A model generated the notes under the pieces. It was not told the DNA's origin, made no database searches, and saw only the letters and a list, made by a program, of their open reading frames with translations. From a virus, in IMG/VR virus record IMGVR_UViG_3300024518_003532, positions 1-20,164 of that record: 20,164 nucleotides of DNA. One strand, given 5' to 3'. A program made the translations under genes and the position numbers. This document shows positions 1 through 6,638 of this stretch, in pieces (the stretch's first letter is position 1; every line of letters starts with the position of its first letter).

Positions 1-614
1 GTACCGGAGACCTGGATGCGAAACGAGCCGTTGTAGACGCCTGGCTGCACCAGAATCGTGTCCCCTGGCTTGGCCGGGGAGTCTGGCGCCAACATCACCC
101 TGAGCTCCGCAGCCGTGCCAACCGGGAAGATATTGCCGTCCTCTCCTGGAATCGGCGGAGGCGGAGGCGGATCGTCGGGCGGAGGAGGCGGTGGCGGCTC
201 GGATGTCGGCTCAACGCGAACCTTGCCGAAGTCCGCAATCTCAATCACGGCCACGGTCGCCGACTCTGGAGCTACGAACTCCGATCCGTCGTCGAACCGG
301 ATCACGTCGCCCGGGCTCAGAAGCGTCTGGATCTCGACCGCATCGGTTGACGGCGGTGGAGGCGGAGGCGGCGCCACCTGGGCCACGACCACCACAAGCT
401 GATCCAATGCCGTCCCGACCGCCGCTCCAATCGTCGCGGAGCCCTCGGCTGCTGGCGCCGTCCACTCGCCCGATTGCGAGATCTGGCCCACGTCGGCGGA
501 CCACGCTGCCGGACCGGTCGCCTCGGCATAGAACCGAACCGTCTCGCCCGGCGCTACCATGAGCGACTTGGCAAACAGTGAAATTGCAAATAAGTGCAGT
601 AGAATGAGTCTCAT
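1..614 (-). CDS. Secreted/virion adhesin with proline linkers and beta-helix start (3' part outside window)
   Basis: The gene begins at an ATG (612-614) and is still open at the window edge, so about 204 N-terminal residues are visible. The first ~19 residues (MRLILLHLFAISLFAKSLM) are hydrophobic and look like a signal peptide. A beta-rich region follows, then two separate runs of prolines (coded on the opposite strand as GGCGGAGG repeats) that look like flexible linkers. The last part, with LRVMLAP and KPGDTILVQPGVYNG, resembles the first coil of pectate-lyase-type right-handed parallel beta-helices, a fold common in phage tail spikes and polysaccharide lyases. It starts 2 bases after the stop of the Mu F-like gene, so it is in the same transcript. 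A role as tail adhesin or depolymerase is inferred; no catalytic site is visible. A signal peptide would be odd for a virion protein, so a surface-exposed host-cell protein is an alternative. Confidence 0.6.
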   Translation of the reverse strand, partial: MRLILLHLFAISLFAKSLMVAPGETVRFYAEATGPAAWSADVGQISQSGEWTAPAAEGSATIGAAVGTALDQLVVVVAQVAPPPPPPPSTDAVEIQTLLSPGDVIRFDDGSEFVAPESATVAVIEIADFGKVRVEPTSEPPPPPPPDDPPPPPPIPGEDGNIFPVGTAAELRVMLAPDSPAKPGDTILVQPGVYNGSFRIQVSG

Positions 615-616
615 GT

Positions 617-1489
617 CTATTCGTCGTCTCCTGCTATAACCCAAATGTGGCGACAATTGAATCCGCCGCCCGCCGTCATGATCGGCCTCAGCTTCGATGG
701 CTTCGCGTTGAGTCGGTTGATCTGCTTCTCAGTCCTGGGCTTGTTGTTGGCGAGAGTCCGCCGGCAGAACGGGCGGTTGAGTTTGTCTCGAGGGCCGGCG
801 TAGACTAACTTCAGCGGCCCGACGTCCTGTTGCTCCTCGATCAGCCTGTAGGCCTGCCTGTGGAGCGTCCTGTAGTGCGCTGTGAGCGTCGTGGTCGACA
901 GCGCCTCTACTCGGCCCCAGGAAGAGCCGAACTGCTCCGCCAGGATGCCCGTGAGCTCTCGCTGGCCCACTGCGCCGAACGACACCATCGTCTGGCTGGC
1001 TGACTCGGTAGCGATTATCCCGACTTCGTTCTCTAGAGCCTTGATCGACGTCAGCTTCTTGGACGAGAACAGCCTGGCGTCCTCTTTCCTCCACCTCGGC
1101 GGCTCGAGCGGCGTCTTCAGCCTCTTGTTGATCTCTGCAAACGTATCGTCGAAGAACTTGAGTTGGGTGTCCTTGATGGCGAGATCAGAGCCCGGCGCCG
1201 CCATGACGCCAGCGAAGCCCTCTATCTCCTCTCGGTAGCCGAGACCGTCGAGGATTTCGATGAAGATGCTGTCGGCCCGCCGCAGAATCCGCTGCGTTGC
1301 CGGCGATTGCGTAATCTGCCCGTCTACTATTAGCCCTTGGGCGCTCGCAAGGTTCCTGATCTCGATCGCCGTCTTGGCCGAGGCCTTGAGGGCCATCTTC
1401 TCGAGATTGACGCGGAGTTTCGCCGCCCGCAAGTCTACCCATCCGTCATGGGCCTCCAGTAACTCGAAGAATCTGTCTGTTTGTGGCAT
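617..1489 (-). CDS. Mu F / SPP1 gp7-like minor head protein
   Basis: This 290-aa protein is mostly helical and charged over its first ~210 residues. Its C-terminal ~75 residues read YAGPRDKLNRPFC ... GGGFNCRHIWV, the signature of the Mu F / SPP1 gp7 minor capsid domain (a G-x-x-D-x-x-x-R-P-F-C motif followed by GG-F-N-C-R-H-x-W). Members sit in the procapsid near the portal and take part in head morphogenesis or are ejected. The gene usually lies directly after the portal, but here it is about 7 kb downstream, beyond the coat gene. The ATG has only a weak ribosome binding site. The family call rests on the C-terminal motif; the role is inferred. Confidence 0.65.
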   Translation of the reverse strand: MPQTDRFFELLEAHDGWVDLRAAKLRVNLEKMALKASAKTAIEIRNLASAQGLIVDGQITQSPATQRILRRADSIFIEILDGLGYREEIEGFAGVMAAPGSDLAIKDTQLKFFDDTFAEINKRLKTPLEPPRWRKEDARLFSSKKLTSIKALENEVGIIATESASQTMVSFGAVGQRELTGILAEQFGSSWGRVEALSTTTLTAHYRTLHRQAYRLIEEQQDVGPLKLVYAGPRDKLNRPFCRRTLANNKPRTEKQINRLNAKPSKLRPIMTAGGGFNCRHIWVIAGDDE

Positions 1490-1648
1490 GGCAGGGCCGC
1501 CGGTTCGGGGGAGCAGCAGGCCGCCCGCTTGCCGGGATGGTCATCCCCTTTGGCTTTCGCCTGACTGACCGGATCAGGTTGCTCGGTCGGACACCGAACC
1601 GACGACCCTACACGCATCGGGAGGCTCAGTGAGAAGCCCCCCGAAGAC
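1490..1648. other. Intergenic stretch with hairpins
   Basis: This 159-base gap separates the neck/tail-like gene from the Mu F-like gene in a block that is otherwise tightly packed. It holds at least two inverted repeats: 1533-1546 (GGGATG / CATCCC with a 2-base loop) and the stronger hairpin at 1619-1642 listed separately. A small minus-strand frame runs across it, but it has no recognisable domain and overlaps both neighbours, so I do not call it. Confidence 0.4.
1619..1642 (-). terminator. Terminator-like or processing hairpin after the 314-aa virion gene
   Basis: The arms GGGAGGCT and AGCCCCCC pair over 8 bp (one G-U pair on the minus-strand transcript) around an 8-base loop, 7 bases past the stop codon of the upstream gene. 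No U-tract follows, so it may be an mRNA processing or stabilising hairpin, or a partial terminator that lowers expression of the Mu F-like gene. Confidence 0.35.
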
Positions 1649-2593
1649 TTAAACCTTGACGTCAAAGAAGATCTCAGGCCTTTGTCCTTGGTTCGGCTTC
1701 AGGCCGGATGTCAGCAACGTGTCGAGGTTGTAGGTTTGCGTCGCAATCGGAATCGGTGTCGAGTTCTGCAGGTACATGCTCGTCAGAGCCAGCCCTGCAT
1801 ACACGTTCCATCCAGTCGGCGTCTTCCAGGTGATGACCCTCTCTCCAAACGTGCCTGTCGTCGGAGGGGTCGGATTCAAGTTCGCAATCGAGACCGTGAT
1901 TCTACCGTCACCGCCGCCGCCGGCGGCCACCGTCACCGCGAATGCGTCTGTCGGGGCTGACTCTCCGTTGCCGCGATGATCGTGCGTCGTCACATAGTTG
2001 GCATCGGTGTAGGTGACCGCAACGTAGTACGATGCAGCCGCCAAACTACCCGATCCATTGGACGGAGTCGCGTCGGACGCTGCGAAAGAGCCGGAGTTCG
2101 CTACCCGTAGCGCTCCCGGCCTCGCCAGCGGGCTAATCACCCCCGGGAGGCCTAGTTGCTTGAGAACCCGCCAGCGCTCTGACGCTCTGCTTTCCCAGTC
2201 CAGCTTGGCGTCCGTGATTCTCGTGTCATTGAAGCGAAACTCGGCTGTTGCGTACATGCCCTCGATGACTCGGGACACAGCCCAATCGTGCAGCGCCGAG
2301 CCTCGCTCTTGGCGCCTCGGATCGTCTACAACCAGTTGCTCGATGTAAATCGGCGGCTTACCTCTCGACACGCCCGTATTGAGCAACGCCGCCATGTGGT
2401 TCGGCGGGATGTCGCCAGACCCATACCCAAACCCCGTTGACTTGCCTTCGATCTCGTGGGTGAGATTGCCGAGCACGCGGCGGATCACCTCGTCAGGATC
2501 GAGCACCTTGTTATCGTCAGCTTCCCTCAAGACGTGCGCCGAGAACGCCGCGATGTCCTCTTCCAAGACGAATGTTTTGTCGATCCAGAGCAT
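1649..2593 (-). CDS. Virion protein, probable neck/tail component with Ig/FN3-like C-terminal domain
   Basis: I do not recognise the family of this 314-aa protein. The first ~155 residues are mixed helical and charged (EDIAAFSAHVLREADDNK, IYIEQLVVDDPRRQ). From about residue 175 the sequence becomes rich in Ala, Gly, Thr and Ser with alternating beta pattern (SYYVAVTYTDANYVTTHD, GRITVSIANL, GWNVYAGLALTSMY), as in fibronectin-III or Ig-like domains of phage tail proteins. It lies between the possible decoration protein and the Mu F-like protein, supporting a structural role. No clear Shine-Dalgarno precedes the ATG: the purine-rich stretch upstream lies within a 10-bp hairpin (2603-2628). The virion call is inferred from position and composition. 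Confidence 0.5.
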   Translation of the reverse strand: MLWIDKTFVLEEDIAAFSAHVLREADDNKVLDPDEVIRRVLGNLTHEIEGKSTGFGYGSGDIPPNHMAALLNTGVSRGKPPIYIEQLVVDDPRRQERGSALHDWAVSRVIEGMYATAEFRFNDTRITDAKLDWESRASERWRVLKQLGLPGVISPLARPGALRVANSGSFAASDATPSNGSGSLAAASYYVAVTYTDANYVTTHDHRGNGESAPTDAFAVTVAAGGGGDGRITVSIANLNPTPPTTGTFGERVITWKTPTGWNVYAGLALTSMYLQNSTPIPIATQTYNLDTLLTSGLKPNQGQRPEIFFDVKV

Positions 2594-2602
2594 GATGTGA
2601 TT

Positions 2603-2628
2603 AAGGGGGAGGCGCTAACCTCCCCCTT
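2603..2628 (-). terminator. Perfect 10-bp hairpin after the capsid-associated genes
   Basis: The arms AAGGGGGAGG and CCTCCCCCTT are perfectly complementary with a 6-base loop. On the minus-strand transcript the hairpin lies between the stop of the 119-aa gene and the start of the 314-aa gene, followed by UUAAUC. A strong GC stem with a short U/A tail fits a partial terminator ending the highly expressed coat module. Its 5' arm also holds the only Shine-Dalgarno-like sequence before the next start. Confidence 0.55.
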
Positions 2629-2650
2629 GTCTCCTAGGCTTGAACGGTCC

Positions 2651-3010
2651 CTAGACCACGACCGCTCGGACGAGTGCGTCCGTGCCCTGGACGAGGTGGA
2701 TACGGACCTTTCCGTTGGTGTTTCCCCAGCCAAGCGGGAACAGCGACCGCTTGTGGAACTTGTGAACGTGATCGGCGCCGCCAACCACGGGAGCCTTACC
2801 CCAGGCCACGGCCACCGGAATCGGGGTCGTGAAGTCTGCGGCCTCGACCACTTCGATCAACAGGCAGTAGTCCGTTGTCGTTGCGATCGCTCGGACTCTG
2901 ACCTCTACGACTATGTCGTCATCGTAGGCGTTGCCCGAAATGTCGAGCGGCGAAGCTGTGACGTCAGTCGCGTCCATGGACGTCTCGGCTTGGATTTCAA
3001 CTTGTGCCAT
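2651..3010 (-). CDS. Possible capsid decoration protein
   Basis: This 119-aa acidic to neutral protein is predicted to be mostly beta (IVVEVRVRAIATTTDYCLL, KVRIHLVQGTDALVRAVVV). The start is well supported: AGGAG lies 6 bases before an ATG read MAQVEIQ. It is encoded shortly downstream of the major capsid and upstream of a strong hairpin, where small capsid decoration or head-fibre proteins often lie. I see no diagnostic motif, so decoration protein is an inference from position, size and beta content. Its leader (3015-3037) is repeated upstream of the 142-aa gene at 7974, suggesting co-regulation or a duplicated expression signal. Confidence 0.5.
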   Translation of the reverse strand: MAQVEIQAETSMDATDVTASPLDISGNAYDDDIVVEVRVRAIATTTDYCLLIEVVEAADFTTPIPVAVAWGKAPVVGGADHVHKFHKRSLFPLGWGNTNGKVRIHLVQGTDALVRAVVV

Positions 3011-3014
3011 TGTC

Positions 3015-3037
3015 TTCTCCTGTGTTTCGCTGCCCTT
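3015..3037 (-). promoter_or_regulatory. Leader/RBS block shared with the leader at 7979-8017
   Basis: On the minus strand it reads AAGGGCAGCGAAACACAGGAG followed by AA. The same two blocks (AAGGGCAGCGAAA and ACACAGGAGAA) occur before the gene starting at 7974, where about 15 extra bases separate them. It supplies the ribosome binding site for the 119-aa gene. Confidence 0.6.
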
Positions 3038-3485
3038 AGCCGGCGGCGTCTGCTTCTTTCTTCGGCTCAGCAGGGGGTTCGGCCCTGCCCTCTCCCGCTA
3101 CATCCGAGAGCATGCGACCGATGGACCCGAGGTTGGAAATTCGTCGCATCTCCGCCTCGTGCATCGCTTCCGCCTGCTCGGCTTGGTCGGCTTTCGCCTT
3201 CTTTACCTCAGCCGGGGTTGCCATCCTGTGGTCCCCGTGAGCCAGCATGTCAGCGGCTACGTTTTGGGTAGTCTCGCAAGCCAGTCCGATGACCGGCCTG
3301 ACCTGTTTCACCAAATCGTAGTCTCCTAGCCTGATGATCCAGACATCCTTGGCACCGAACTCCTCCCTGAGAACTCTCAGGTTGTGGGCTCTCTTCTGTC
3401 TCACGCTTCGAGAGATCCCGCCCGGCTGTAGCTGCTGACTAACGCTTTGCTCCTTCGAACTGTCAAAAAGCTGTTTCTTCGACAC
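3036..3485 (-). CDS. Hypothetical charged protein downstream of major capsid
   Basis: This 149-aa protein has no family I recognise. The N-terminus is polar (MSKKQLFDSSKEQSVSQQLQ), a short ordered core follows (LRVLREEFGAKDVWIIRLGDYDLVKQ, a strand-helix pattern), and the last ~60 residues are Ala/Glu/Lys-rich and probably helical or disordered. The start is a GTG with GGGAGC about 10 bases upstream, and that ribosome binding site borders a small hairpin (3499-3513). Its place between coat and possible decoration genes suggests a head-assembly or completion role, which is unproven. Confidence 0.55.
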   Translation of the reverse strand: MSKKQLFDSSKEQSVSQQLQPGGISRSVRQKRAHNLRVLREEFGAKDVWIIRLGDYDLVKQVRPVIGLACETTQNVAADMLAHGDHRMATPAEVKKAKADQAEQAEAMHEAEMRRISNLGSIGRMLSDVAGEGRAEPPAEPKKEADAAG

Positions 3486-3498
3486 TGTGTTTTTTGCT

Positions 3499-3513
3499 CC
3501 CTTGAAACAAGGG
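3499..3513 (-). promoter_or_regulatory. Small hairpin overlapping the ribosome binding site of the 149-aa gene
   Basis: CCCTTG and CAAGGG pair perfectly around a 3-base loop. On the minus-strand mRNA the 3' arm CAAGGG runs into the Shine-Dalgarno sequence GGGAG, so folding could limit ribosome access and lower translation right after the coat gene. Confidence 0.4.
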
Positions 3514-3552
3514 GCCGCTATCGACCCCCAGTCTGTCGTGTGATGCTTGCGC

Positions 3553-4449
3553 CTACGTCAGGACACGCAGCCCGAAAGCGGCCCGAACCGTTGCGACGCC
3601 GTACAGCACGTCCACCGTCCACTGCTGTTTCATGGTGGCGTGATTGTAGCTGGTCATGATCCGCATGCCGTAGCCGTCTTCCTCGGCGTACACGGCAACG
3701 GCGCCAGTGCCCGGGTCGGGAGCCGGCAGCCGGCGCATCGCCAGGGTCATCGCACCCGGCGCAAACGCCAGGTTATGAGTCGACGCAGGGCCGGAGCCCG
3801 TCACCGGGACAAGCTGCGACCGAAGGACGTTGAAGCCCTTCAGTTGGCCGAGCCGGCCCGTCACGATCGCGGTGCCGCTGTTGATGGCGTCCACTTCGGA
3901 GAAGCGGGCGATTTGACGCAGTACCGAGTACGGCGTCGAGGCGCATGCCAGCCACAGCGGAGACGAGGACGGAACCTTGTTGTCGAACAGCGTGCGCTCG
4001 GCCTGGTCGATCAAGCCCTCGGTCGGGTTGACGCCAGCGGTACCGATGCTCGCGAAGTTCGGGTACAGGTTGTAAATGTCGGTCTCGATCGCCTCCGCAA
4101 TCGCGATCATTGCCGGCTCGAGCAGCAGGTCGACAGCGTCGATCCCGCCGTTGATGATCCGAGCCATGTCGGTCACCGCGAATGGCACGACCTTGTGCTT
4201 GCTCAGCACGACCTGAGCGAAGTCCGGCGTAGGCGCCTGATCGGTGTAGGTCGCTCCCTCGCCGACCTCTTCGACCGTCAGTGTCGGAGGGATCGGAACC
4301 TGGACGGTATCGCCCTCGCTCGAGATCTGCGGCTCGAAGTTCCGCCCGATGATCTGACCCATGAAGATAGCGCTACGAAGCGAAGGGATCGCCCGCGAGC
4401 TCAACACGGTCAGGAATTGCTGCAGTTGTGCAGTTGTGTAGTCTGCCAT
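3553..4449 (-). CDS. Major capsid protein, P22 coat (gp5)-like
   Basis: This 298-aa protein matches the pattern of P22 gp5-type coat proteins (HK97 fold). An N-terminal helix is followed by GDTVQVPIPPTLTVEEVGEG, then SKHKVVPFAVTDMARIINGG and LLEPAMIAIAEAIETDIYNLY, the conserved 'GDTV-I-P-P ... V-F-TD-E ... P-A--LA--ID' order of that family. It ends in a beta-rich P-domain-like segment. It forms the icosahedral head shell. The ATG follows AGGAGAG, a good ribosome binding site. The upstream neighbour is a scaffold-like protein, the normal order. It is somewhat shorter than P22 gp5 (about 430 aa), probably lacking the large inserted domain. Confidence 0.8.
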   Translation of the reverse strand: MADYTTAQLQQFLTVLSSRAIPSLRSAIFMGQIIGRNFEPQISSEGDTVQVPIPPTLTVEEVGEGATYTDQAPTPDFAQVVLSKHKVVPFAVTDMARIINGGIDAVDLLLEPAMIAIAEAIETDIYNLYPNFASIGTAGVNPTEGLIDQAERTLFDNKVPSSSPLWLACASTPYSVLRQIARFSEVDAINSGTAIVTGRLGQLKGFNVLRSQLVPVTGSGPASTHNLAFAPGAMTLAMRRLPAPDPGTGAVAVYAEEDGYGMRIMTSYNHATMKQQWTVDVLYGVATVRAAFGLRVLT

Positions 4450-4481
4450 TTGTCTCTCCTAAACCTCTCCGAAACGCGGCG

Positions 4482-5273
4482 CTAACTGGTTTCCTGCGCC
4501 AATTGAGCGAGGCCTTTCGCTGCTTCCTCTTTGGTCATATTGGGGTGGAATTTCACCTTGCCCCCACCGCCAGAGTTTCTGCCCGAATCCGACCCCCCGC
4601 TACTCGGCGCCTTGACGAGCACGGCGCCATCTCCTGTCAGCCAGTCCGACACGTACCCCTTGAGGGCTCTGTCCTCGTCGCCAACAACTAGTTCGCTGTC
4701 CGGGTTGTCCGGATCTGCCCTGCGAACGTCTTGAAACAACGCCTTGTAGGCTAGCGTATCGCCTTTCTCGACCAGTGTCACCTTGTTCTCGCCAACCGCC
4801 TCGGCGATGGCTTGCCGAACTTGGTTCTCGCGGTCCGACTTCTCGGCCTTGGCTGCGTCGCTCTTGCGGGCGGAGTTAAGTTCCTTGAGCTCCTGCTCGA
4901 GCCTGTCGTTGCGCTTTTTCTCTTTGCGCATCGACTCCCGCAAGGCTCGCGTCCCTTCGTCGTCGCCCCCTTCCTTTTTCCTGCCGTCAGGGAAGAGCTT
5001 TTTCTGGTCACCGTCGTCGGTGTTGTCATCGGTATCGTCGTCCGGGTCCTTTTTCAACGCCTTGACGATCGATCCGACCGACTCGGTCAGGCCATCTAGG
5101 CCCTTGAGTTTCGCCGTGATCGGGCTTACAGCCGCACTCAGCTTCTCGTCCACGAGCTTGCCGACGTCAGCTAGTGTCAACGGCGGCGTCTCGTTGCCGC
5201 CACCCCCCCCGCCCCCGTCGTCGTCCTTGTCGTACAAGCGGCTGCTCCGAAGCATGTACTGTCCAATTCTCAC
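4482..5273 (-). CDS. Capsid scaffolding-like protein
   Basis: This 263-aa protein is highly acidic and low in complexity, with a glycine run near the N-terminus, an Asp-rich segment (DPDDDTDDNTDDGD) around residues 76-90, and a charged region likely to form a coiled coil (RKEKKRNDRLEQELKELNSA). The C-terminal ~30 residues are Gly/Ser-rich, then basic (GGGGKVKFHPNMTKEEAAKG), reminiscent of the coat-binding tail of scaffold proteins. It lies directly upstream of the coat gene, the usual place for scaffolds. The start is a GTG with GGAGGA 5 bases upstream; an in-frame ATG follows six codons later. The identification rests on composition and position. Confidence 0.65.
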   Translation of the reverse strand: MRIGQYMLRSSRLYDKDDDGGGGGGGNETPPLTLADVGKLVDEKLSAAVSPITAKLKGLDGLTESVGSIVKALKKDPDDDTDDNTDDGDQKKLFPDGRKKEGGDDEGTRALRESMRKEKKRNDRLEQELKELNSARKSDAAKAEKSDRENQVRQAIAEAVGENKVTLVEKGDTLAYKALFQDVRRADPDNPDSELVVGDEDRALKGYVSDWLTGDGAVLVKAPSSGGSDSGRNSGGGGKVKFHPNMTKEEAAKGLAQLAQETS

Positions 5274-5291
5274 CTGATCCTCCGTTTTTTC

Positions 5292-5319
5292 TTGACTGCC
5301 TGCTGATCTGTGCTATAAT
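5292..5319 (+). promoter_or_regulatory. Sigma70-like promoter for the isolated plus-strand gene
   Basis: TTGACT, a 16-base spacer and a perfect TATAAT preceded by TGC (extended -10). The block ATCTGTGCTATAATTA is nearly identical to the -10 region of the early promoter at 13436-13466, implying a shared phage promoter type. Confidence 0.75.
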
Positions 5320-5328
5320 TAAGAAGAT

Positions 5329-5352
5329 GGCCCCGCAATCTCTACGGGGTCG
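5329..5352 (+). promoter_or_regulatory. Leader hairpin after promoter 5292-5319
   Basis: GGCCCCG and CGGGGTC pair over 7 bp (one G-U) around a 9-base loop, just after the expected transcription start. The early promoter at 13436 is also followed at once by a CCCGC/GCGGG hairpin. Possible roles are transcript stabilisation or attenuation. Confidence 0.45.
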
Positions 5353-5392
5353 CCATGAACGATTGTATCAGAGCCCAGAGAGATGGTAACCC

Positions 5393-5689
5393 GTGCAAGA
5401 ACTAGCCAGTCACATCAAAACCGCAGTCACGTCCTTGCGCTCTGCGTCACATCACGCCAACAAGCTAGACATGGATGGTGCCGCTAAACGCCTCGACAAC
5501 GATGCTGCCCGGTGGGGAGAATGGCTCTCACGCTTCATGCTGAAAAATGGCTTGTTCCCGAACTGTACGGTGTGTAATCTGCCAGTCAACACGCTCGGTC
5601 GAAAGCGCCCTAACCGCATAACCATGCACAAGAACTGTCGCGAGGCGGCCAAAAAACGACGTTGGAGAAAAAAGTCCGGCAGAAACTAA
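5393..5689 (+). CDS. Small zinc-finger-like protein, moron candidate
   Basis: This 98-aa protein is the only plus-strand gene inside the minus-strand structural block. The N-terminal half is helical (IKTAVTSLRSASHHANKL). The C-terminal half holds C-x2-C (CTVC) about 22 residues before H-x3-C (HKNC), followed by a very basic tail (REAAKKRRWRKKSGR), resembling short Cys/His zinc-binding modules with an Arg/Lys tail that could bind nucleic acid. The start is a GTG after AGAGAGATGG; the ribosome binding site is mediocre. It has its own strong promoter (5292) and leader hairpin and overlaps the end of SSB by 4 bases in convergent orientation. Function is unknown; a regulator or host-modifying moron is inference. 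Confidence 0.7.
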   Translation: MQELASHIKTAVTSLRSASHHANKLDMDGAAKRLDNDAARWGEWLSRFMLKNGLFPNCTVCNLPVNTLGRKRPNRITMHKNCREAAKKRRWRKKSGRN

Positions 5690-6093
5690 AACGGAACGTC
5701 GTCGTCCGCCAGTCCTCTAGTCCCGGGATCGTCGCTATCTTGCGGCTGCGGCCTACCGCCTTTGCCTTCGCCCTTCGGGAGTAGCTGTAGGTCGGTCGCC
5801 ACCACCTCGGTACGATACCGCTTGTTGCCGTTCTGGTCTTCCCAAGACCGCGTCCGCAAGCGACCCACGACCAGCACGCAGCGGCCTTTCTTCAAGTACT
5901 CGACGACGTTCTCGGATCGCCAGTACACGATGTCGTGCCAGTCGGTCTCCTCTTGCTTTTGGCCTTGGTCGTCCTTCCACTTGCGGGTTGTCGCCATGGA
6001 GAAGTTCGCCACGGAGACCCCGCCTGGAGTTTGTCGCTGTTCTGCGTCCTTGCCGAGGTAGCCCAGCAAGAACACCTTGTTGCATGACGCCAT
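5686..6093 (-). CDS. ssb: Single-stranded DNA-binding protein
   Basis: This 135-aa protein has the complete bacterial-type SSB pattern: an OB-fold over residues ~1-108 (NKVFLLGYLGKDAEQRQTPG, VANFSMATTRKWKD, TDWHDIVYWRSENVVEYLKKG, VLVVGRLRTRSWED), a Gly/Gln/Pro-rich linker and the acidic tip DDDVPF that recruits partner proteins. It binds and protects ssDNA during replication and recombination and is a likely partner of the RecT encoded at 17842. The ATG directly follows the stop of the upstream gene (TAAATG) and is preceded by AGGAGCG. It sits in the structural strand, away from the replication genes. Confidence 0.9.
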   Translation of the reverse strand: MASCNKVFLLGYLGKDAEQRQTPGGVSVANFSMATTRKWKDDQGQKQEETDWHDIVYWRSENVVEYLKKGRCVLVVGRLRTRSWEDQNGNKRYRTEVVATDLQLLPKGEGKGGRPQPQDSDDPGTRGLADDDVPF

Positions 6094-6636
6094 TTACGAG
6101 ACGCTCCTAGCATACGCCATTGCAGACTCGCGGGCATCCTCGAAAGTCTTGATCGGCCTCCGGCCATGCTGTCTTGGCATCGTCATGTCGTCACCGAAGT
6201 CCTCTTCGAAGACCATGTCGCCGCCACCAAACGAGGCTATCGCACGATGCGACCAGCCCGCCCACCGCCCAGTATTAGGGCAGAATCCGCTACACGCGAC
6301 AGTGCCGCCATCATGGCCCGGTTGAAGTTGCACTATTCCGCCATCGCTGTACTCGTGGAGGAACTCCGCCACATGCGGATCGCCAAGGTACAGCCCGGAA
6401 GTCTTGTCGTAGCCTTTCTCTATCGTGAATTCGAACGTGCGACCCTCTACGGGCGCTCCGAAGTCCCGATACAGCACCGTCCGGATCTCGTACCAATGAC
6501 GGTCTTCAACCGCGATGACCTTCGTCCAGAGATCCTGGTCAATCGGACCGTAGTCCACTTTCTCCCAGCCGCTCAGGCGGCGAGTGAAGGCAACAAGTGC
6601 GGCCATGAATGCCGCGAAGAACTGAAATCGACTCAT
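6094..6636 (-). CDS. Hypothetical protein with WAGWSHRAI motif
   Basis: This 180-aa protein has an N-terminal hydrophobic stretch (FQFFAAFMAALVAF) followed by Arg-Arg, possibly a weak membrane anchor. The soluble part holds mixed alpha/beta sequence and a conspicuous WAGWSHRAIASFGGGD segment around residue 125, ending with a helix (EDARESAMAYARSVS). I recall similar GWSHRA segments in uncharacterised phage proteins but cannot name a family. I chose the ATG at 6634-6636, with AGGGAGC nearby, over an upstream in-frame codon that would overlap the previous gene. It is followed at once by SSB (TAAATG junction). Function unknown. Confidence 0.6.
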   Translation of the reverse strand: MSRFQFFAAFMAALVAFTRRLSGWEKVDYGPIDQDLWTKVIAVEDRHWYEIRTVLYRDFGAPVEGRTFEFTIEKGYDKTSGLYLGDPHVAEFLHEYSDGGIVQLQPGHDGGTVACSGFCPNTGRWAGWSHRAIASFGGGDMVFEEDFGDDMTMPRQHGRRPIKTFEDARESAMAYARSVS

Positions 6637-6638
6637 CG

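Noticed and set aside
1435-1665. 76-codon minus-strand frame bridging the gap before the Mu F-like gene
   Set aside because: Overlaps both neighbours, low-complexity sequence, no domain; considered as a frameshift product but no slippery sequence seen.
2456-3271. 271-codon plus-strand frame across three minus-strand genes
   Set aside because: No ribosome binding site, poor composition, and it crosses a terminator-like hairpin and gene borders.
3547-4485. 312-codon plus-strand frame antisense to the major capsid gene
   Set aside because: Arg/His/Asp-rich shadow of a GC-rich coding region; the opposite strand gives a clear coat protein with a good ribosome binding site.
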